Shown here: piece after piece, positions 19,624-22,242 of the stretch
How positions within the stretch are numbered: position 1 is the stretch's first letter
Layout of the letters: each line of letters begins with the position of its first letter
Origin: AG41 sp965653495
GTDB lineage: Bacteria; Gemmatimonadota; Gemmatimonadetes; Gemmatimonadales; GWC2-71-9
Assembly (NCBI GenBank): GCA_965653495.1
Contig: CBFHAJ010000051.1
Coordinates: 1 to 22,242 of the forward strand
Reading direction: 5' to 3'
DNA length: 22,242 bases
Notes under the pieces: generated by a model
The model's database searches: none
Seen by the model: only the letters and a program-made list of their open reading frames with translations
Told to the model about the DNA's origin: nothing
Program-made: the position numbers and the translations under genes

Positions 19624-20013
19624 ATGCGCTTCATGATGCTGGTGATCCCCAAGGGATACGAAAAGGCGGCACCCGGCTTTGCGCCCGACGCCAAGCTGAT
19701 CGAGAAGATGGGCCGGTACAACGACTCGCTGAAGCAGGCAGGCGTGCTGCTGAGTCTGGACGGCCTGCGCCCGCCCTCGGTGGGCGCGCGGGTCGCGTTC
19801 GCCGGAGGCAAGCCGAAGGTGACGGACGGGCCGTTCGCGGAGGCCAAAGAAGTACTGGGCGGCTACTGGATGATCGACGTGCGGTCGAAGGAGGAGGCGA
19901 TCGAGTGGGCCAAGCGCGCGCCCATGCTCGACGGCGACGTGATCGAGGTCCGTCAGGTGCAGGAGCTCGCGGACTTTCCGCCCGACGTTCGCAAGGCCGC
20001 GGGACTGAAATAG
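19624..20013 (+). CDS. YciI-like DGPF domain protein
   Basis: The 129-residue cytoplasmic protein begins MRFMMLVIPKGYEKAAPGFA and contains the signature VTDGPFAEAKEVLGGYWMID (66-85) with DGPF at 68-71, a dimeric ferredoxin-like fold related to YciI. The ATG at 19624 has AGGAG upstream (about 19611-19615). The stop TAG overlaps by one base the GTG of the sigma factor gene. Pairing of a DGPF protein with an ECF42 sigma factor is characteristic of that sigma group, in which DGPF genes are the usual partners and targets. Confidence 0.9.
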   Translation: MRFMMLVIPKGYEKAAPGFAPDAKLIEKMGRYNDSLKQAGVLLSLDGLRPPSVGARVAFAGGKPKVTDGPFAEAKEVLGGYWMIDVRSKEEAIEWAKRAPMLDGDVIEVRQVQELADFPPDVRKAAGLK

Positions 20014-21284
20014 TGTCCGACGTTCACCGCGCGATCGACGCCGTCTGGCGAATCGAGTCGGCGAAGGTGATCGCCGGGCTGGCGCGCATCGTGGGCGACG
20101 TGGGGCTCGCCGAAGACCTGGCGCAGGACGCGCTCGTGGCGGCGCTGGAGCGGTGGCCCAAGTCGGGGGTGCCGGACAACCCGGGCGCGTGGCTCATGGC
20201 GGCCGCCAAGCACAAGGCGATCGACGGCTTGCGCCGGGGCAAAATGCTCGAGCGCAAGCATGCCGAGCTCGCGCACGTGCTCGAAGAAGAACAGGAGAAG
20301 GCCGTGCCGGCGCTCGACGCGGCCCTCGACGACCACGTGGGCGACGATCTGCTTAGCCTCATGTTCACGGCCTGCCACCCGGTACTCACCACCGAGGCGC
20401 GCGTGGCATTGACGCTGCGCCTGCTCGGCGGCCTGACGACGCCGGAGATCGCGCGCGCGTTCCTCGTGCCTGAGCCAACCGTCGCGCAGCGCATCGTCCG
20501 GGCCAAACGGACCCTCGCCGAGGCACGCGTCCCGTTCGAGGTGCCCAGGGCGGGCGAGCTCACCGCGCGCCTCGCCTCGGTGCTCGAGGTGATCTACCTG
20601 ATCTTCAACGAAGGCTACTCGGCCACCGCGGGCGACGACTGGGTGCGGCCGACGCTGTGCGAGGAGGCGCTGCGACTGGGTCGAATTCTGGCGGAGCTGA
20701 TGCCGAACGAGCCCGAGGTGCACGGGCTCGTCGCGCTGAGGGAGATCCAGGCCTCACGGCTGCGGGCGCGGGTGGGCCCGTCCGGAGAGGCGATTCTGCT
20801 ACTCGATCAGGACCGGACCCGCTGGGATCAGCTGCTCATCCGGCGCGGGCTCGCGGCGCTCGAGCGGGTGGAGGCGCTGGGCGGGTCGCTGGGGCCGTAC
20901 GCGTTGCAGGCGGCGATCGCCGCGTGCCACGCGCGCGCCGGTACGGCGGAGCAGACGGACTGGACCCGCATGACCGCCCTGTACGACGCGCTCGCGCAGC
21001 TCGCGCCGTCACCGGTGGTGGAGGTCAACCGCGCGGTCGCCTACGGGATGGCGTTCGGCCCCGCGGCGGGGCTCGAGATCGTGGACGCGCTCGCCGCCGA
21101 GCCCGCGCTGGCGCGCTACCATCTGTTGCCCACCGTGCGCGGCGACCTGCTCTTCAAGCTCGGCCGCTTCGCCGAGGCCCGCACCGAGCTGGAGCGGGCG
21201 GCAGCGCTCACGCGCAATGCGCGTGAGCGCGCCGTGCTGCTCGAGCGCGTCGCGGCCTGCGAGCGCGCGGTCAAACCGCCTTGA
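20013..21284 (+). CDS. ECF42-type RNA polymerase sigma factor with C-terminal extension
   Basis: The 423-residue protein is far longer than a standard ECF sigma factor. Residues about 14-80 are sigma region 2 (DVGLAEDLAQDALVAALERW, then NPGAWLMAAAKHKAIDGLRR). Residues about 125-180 are region 4 (TLRLLGGLTTPEIARAFLVP followed by EPTVAQRIVRAKRTL). The long helical C-terminal part (about 185-420, with VIYLIFNEGYSATAGDDW and EVNRAVAYGMAFGPAAGLEI) is the DUF6596/TPR-like extension that controls activity in ECF42 proteins instead of an anti-sigma factor. The start is GTG at 20013, sharing one base with the DGPF stop. It should direct transcription of its own DGPF gene and a small regulon. The 3' end overlaps the convergent oxidoreductase gene by 14 bases. 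Confidence 0.93.
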   Translation: MSDVHRAIDAVWRIESAKVIAGLARIVGDVGLAEDLAQDALVAALERWPKSGVPDNPGAWLMAAAKHKAIDGLRRGKMLERKHAELAHVLEEEQEKAVPALDAALDDHVGDDLLSLMFTACHPVLTTEARVALTLRLLGGLTTPEIARAFLVPEPTVAQRIVRAKRTLAEARVPFEVPRAGELTARLASVLEVIYLIFNEGYSATAGDDWVRPTLCEEALRLGRILAELMPNEPEVHGLVALREIQASRLRARVGPSGEAILLLDQDRTRWDQLLIRRGLAALERVEALGGSLGPYALQAAIAACHARAGTAEQTDWTRMTALYDALAQLAPSPVVEVNRAVAYGMAFGPAAGLEIVDALAAEPALARYHLLPTVRGDLLFKLGRFAEARTELERAAALTRNARERAVLLERVAACERAVKPP

Positions 21285-22242
21285 TGGTCTTCGATGCGTC
21301 GTCCCAGGTCACCGTTGTTTTCCCCCGGAAATACGACTCGTTCGCCATGTGACACGCCAGCGCGGCGTTGTGGCCGAACACCACGTCCTCCACCACTGGC
21401 TTCCGGGTGCGGACCGCCTCGAAGTAGTTCCAGAGGTGCGGCCGCGTGTCGTCGAAATCGGGCCCCGTGAATGAGATGGTCTCTGGCATCGTGACCGCCT
21501 GGCCGGGCTTGGGATCGTGCTCCTCGTGCCACTTGGCGAGGTACGCCTGGTGCATCGCCCGCGGGAAGCTGTTCGTGTAGTAGCTGGGGTAATCAGCCTT
21601 GCCGGACTGCGGCGTGAAGGTCAGGGCGGAGCCGGTGACCTCGAGCAGGCCGTGCGAGCCCTGGATGCGATACGTCTCCGGCATCTCGGTTCCCAGGTTC
21701 AGACGCATGTACACGGGCAGCCCGTCGTAGTCGTAGACCACGGCGTGCACGTCCGGCATGTTGCGGCCGTCTTTCCAGAGGCGGATGCCGCCGACTGCGC
21801 TCGCCCGCTGGGGCGGGGCGTTGATGCCGAGCATGAACATCATGCCGCTCACCAGGTGCACCAGCAGATCGCCGGCCACGCCGGTGCCGTATTCTTTCCA
21901 GCAGCGCCACCGCGCGAAGATGAGCGGATCGAGCGGGCGTTTGGGTACGGTGCCCTGCCAGGTATCCCAGTCGAGGTTCTGAAGGGAGAGATCAGGCGGG
22001 GGCGGGTACTCCCACGCGCCGGTGGGATCGTTGCGACCGAGCCAGCCCTCGACCAGCATCAGCTCGCCGAGCGTGCCCTGCGAAATGATTTCCTTGGCCT
22101 TGGCGCACACCTGCGAGCTCACGCGCTGCGAGCCGATCTGGATGATGCGCCCGGTGCGTTTGCCCGCTTCCACCATCGCCACGCCGTCGGCCGGGGTGTG
22201 CGACATCGGCTTCTCGCAATAGATGTCCTTGCCGGCGCTGAC
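21271..22242 (-). CDS. Gfo/Idh/MocA family oxidoreductase, 5' end outside window
   Basis: The frame is open from the window edge and reads VSAGKDIYCEKPMSHTPADG, so Lys of the CEKP motif (nicotinamide site) is visible but the Rossmann nucleotide-binding start is missing. The C-terminal domain includes WRCWKEYGTGVAGDLLVHLV, where GDLLVHL corresponds to the catalytic Asp/His region. It continues with the long loops of the inositol 2-dehydrogenase-like group that is often exported by a Tat signal; whether this one is exported cannot be seen. The stop is at 21271-21273, inside the sigma factor gene's last codons (convergent overlap of 14 bases). It likely oxidises a sugar or cyclitol, and is related to but not a close copy of the enzyme at 10592-11782. 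Confidence 0.9.
   Translation of the reverse strand, partial: VSAGKDIYCEKPMSHTPADGVAMVEAGKRTGRIIQIGSQRVSSQVCAKAKEIISQGTLGELMLVEGWLGRNDPTGAWEYPPPPDLSLQNLDWDTWQGTVPKRPLDPLIFARWRCWKEYGTGVAGDLLVHLVSGMMFMLGINAPPQRASAVGGIRLWKDGRNMPDVHAVVYDYDGLPVYMRLNLGTEMPETYRIQGSHGLLEVTGSALTFTPQSGKADYPSYYTNSFPRAMHQAYLAKWHEEHDPKPGQAVTMPETISFTGPDFDDTRPHLWNYFEAVRTRKPVVEDVVFGHNAALACHMANESYFRGKTTVTWDDASKTIKAV

Overview
The window is a GC-rich chromosomal segment with strong G/C preference at third codon positions, many GTG/TTG starts and many 1-4 base stop/start overlaps. The gene mix (PadR plus DUF1707, an ECF42-type sigma factor with a DGPF-domain partner, Gfo/Idh/MocA and sugar isomerase genes, many small membrane proteins) and the interspersed palindromic repeats suggest an uncultured Gemmatimonadota or similar soil bacterium. 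That assignment is inference; no rRNA or other phylogenetic marker is present. I saw no tRNA, rRNA, CRISPR array, phage or insertion sequence.

Layout. 1-1350: tail of a PP2C phosphatase and a YegI-like kinase, a partial TerY-P type phospho-signalling module. 1589-2639: PadR repressor with a putative operator and a DUF1707 membrane protein. 2690-3876: a cobalamin riboswitch in front of a LOG (TIGR00730)-Nudix fusion. 3923-5257 (minus): dienelactone hydrolase and a small membrane protein, separated by repeat-derived DNA. 5388-6248: an EamA transporter with a palindromic repeat inserted in frame. 6303-6776 (minus): P-loop kinase. 6874-7983: secreted PQQ-type propeller. 8107-8799 (minus): helical hypothetical protein. 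8800-9533: gene-free, with repeat copies.

9534-11782 is a sugar isomerase/epimerase plus Gfo/Idh/MocA dehydrogenase pair. It is followed by a DUF4431 secreted protein, a small AP2-like protein, a RibD/DHFR-like reductase and a GNAT acetyltransferase. From 13711 to 21284 everything is on the plus strand and tightly packed: citrate synthase-like enzyme, PH-domain membrane protein, HAD phosphatase, a frameshifted pseudopilin-like gene, two tiny membrane proteins, a frameshifted zinc-ribbon gene, an NTF2-like protein, a 4-TM protein, LspA, OsmC, an ICMT-like methyltransferase, a DGPF protein and an ECF42 sigma factor. The window ends in a minus-strand Gfo/Idh/MocA gene that runs off the edge.

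The most interesting item is the OsmC gene (18637-19077). Its peroxidatic cysteine codon is an in-frame TGA, followed at bacterial-SECIS distance by a stable hairpin with a G in the apical loop. It therefore looks like a selenocysteine-containing OsmC. Next are the B12-riboswitch-controlled LOG-Nudix fusion and the repeat that has become part of the EamA protein.
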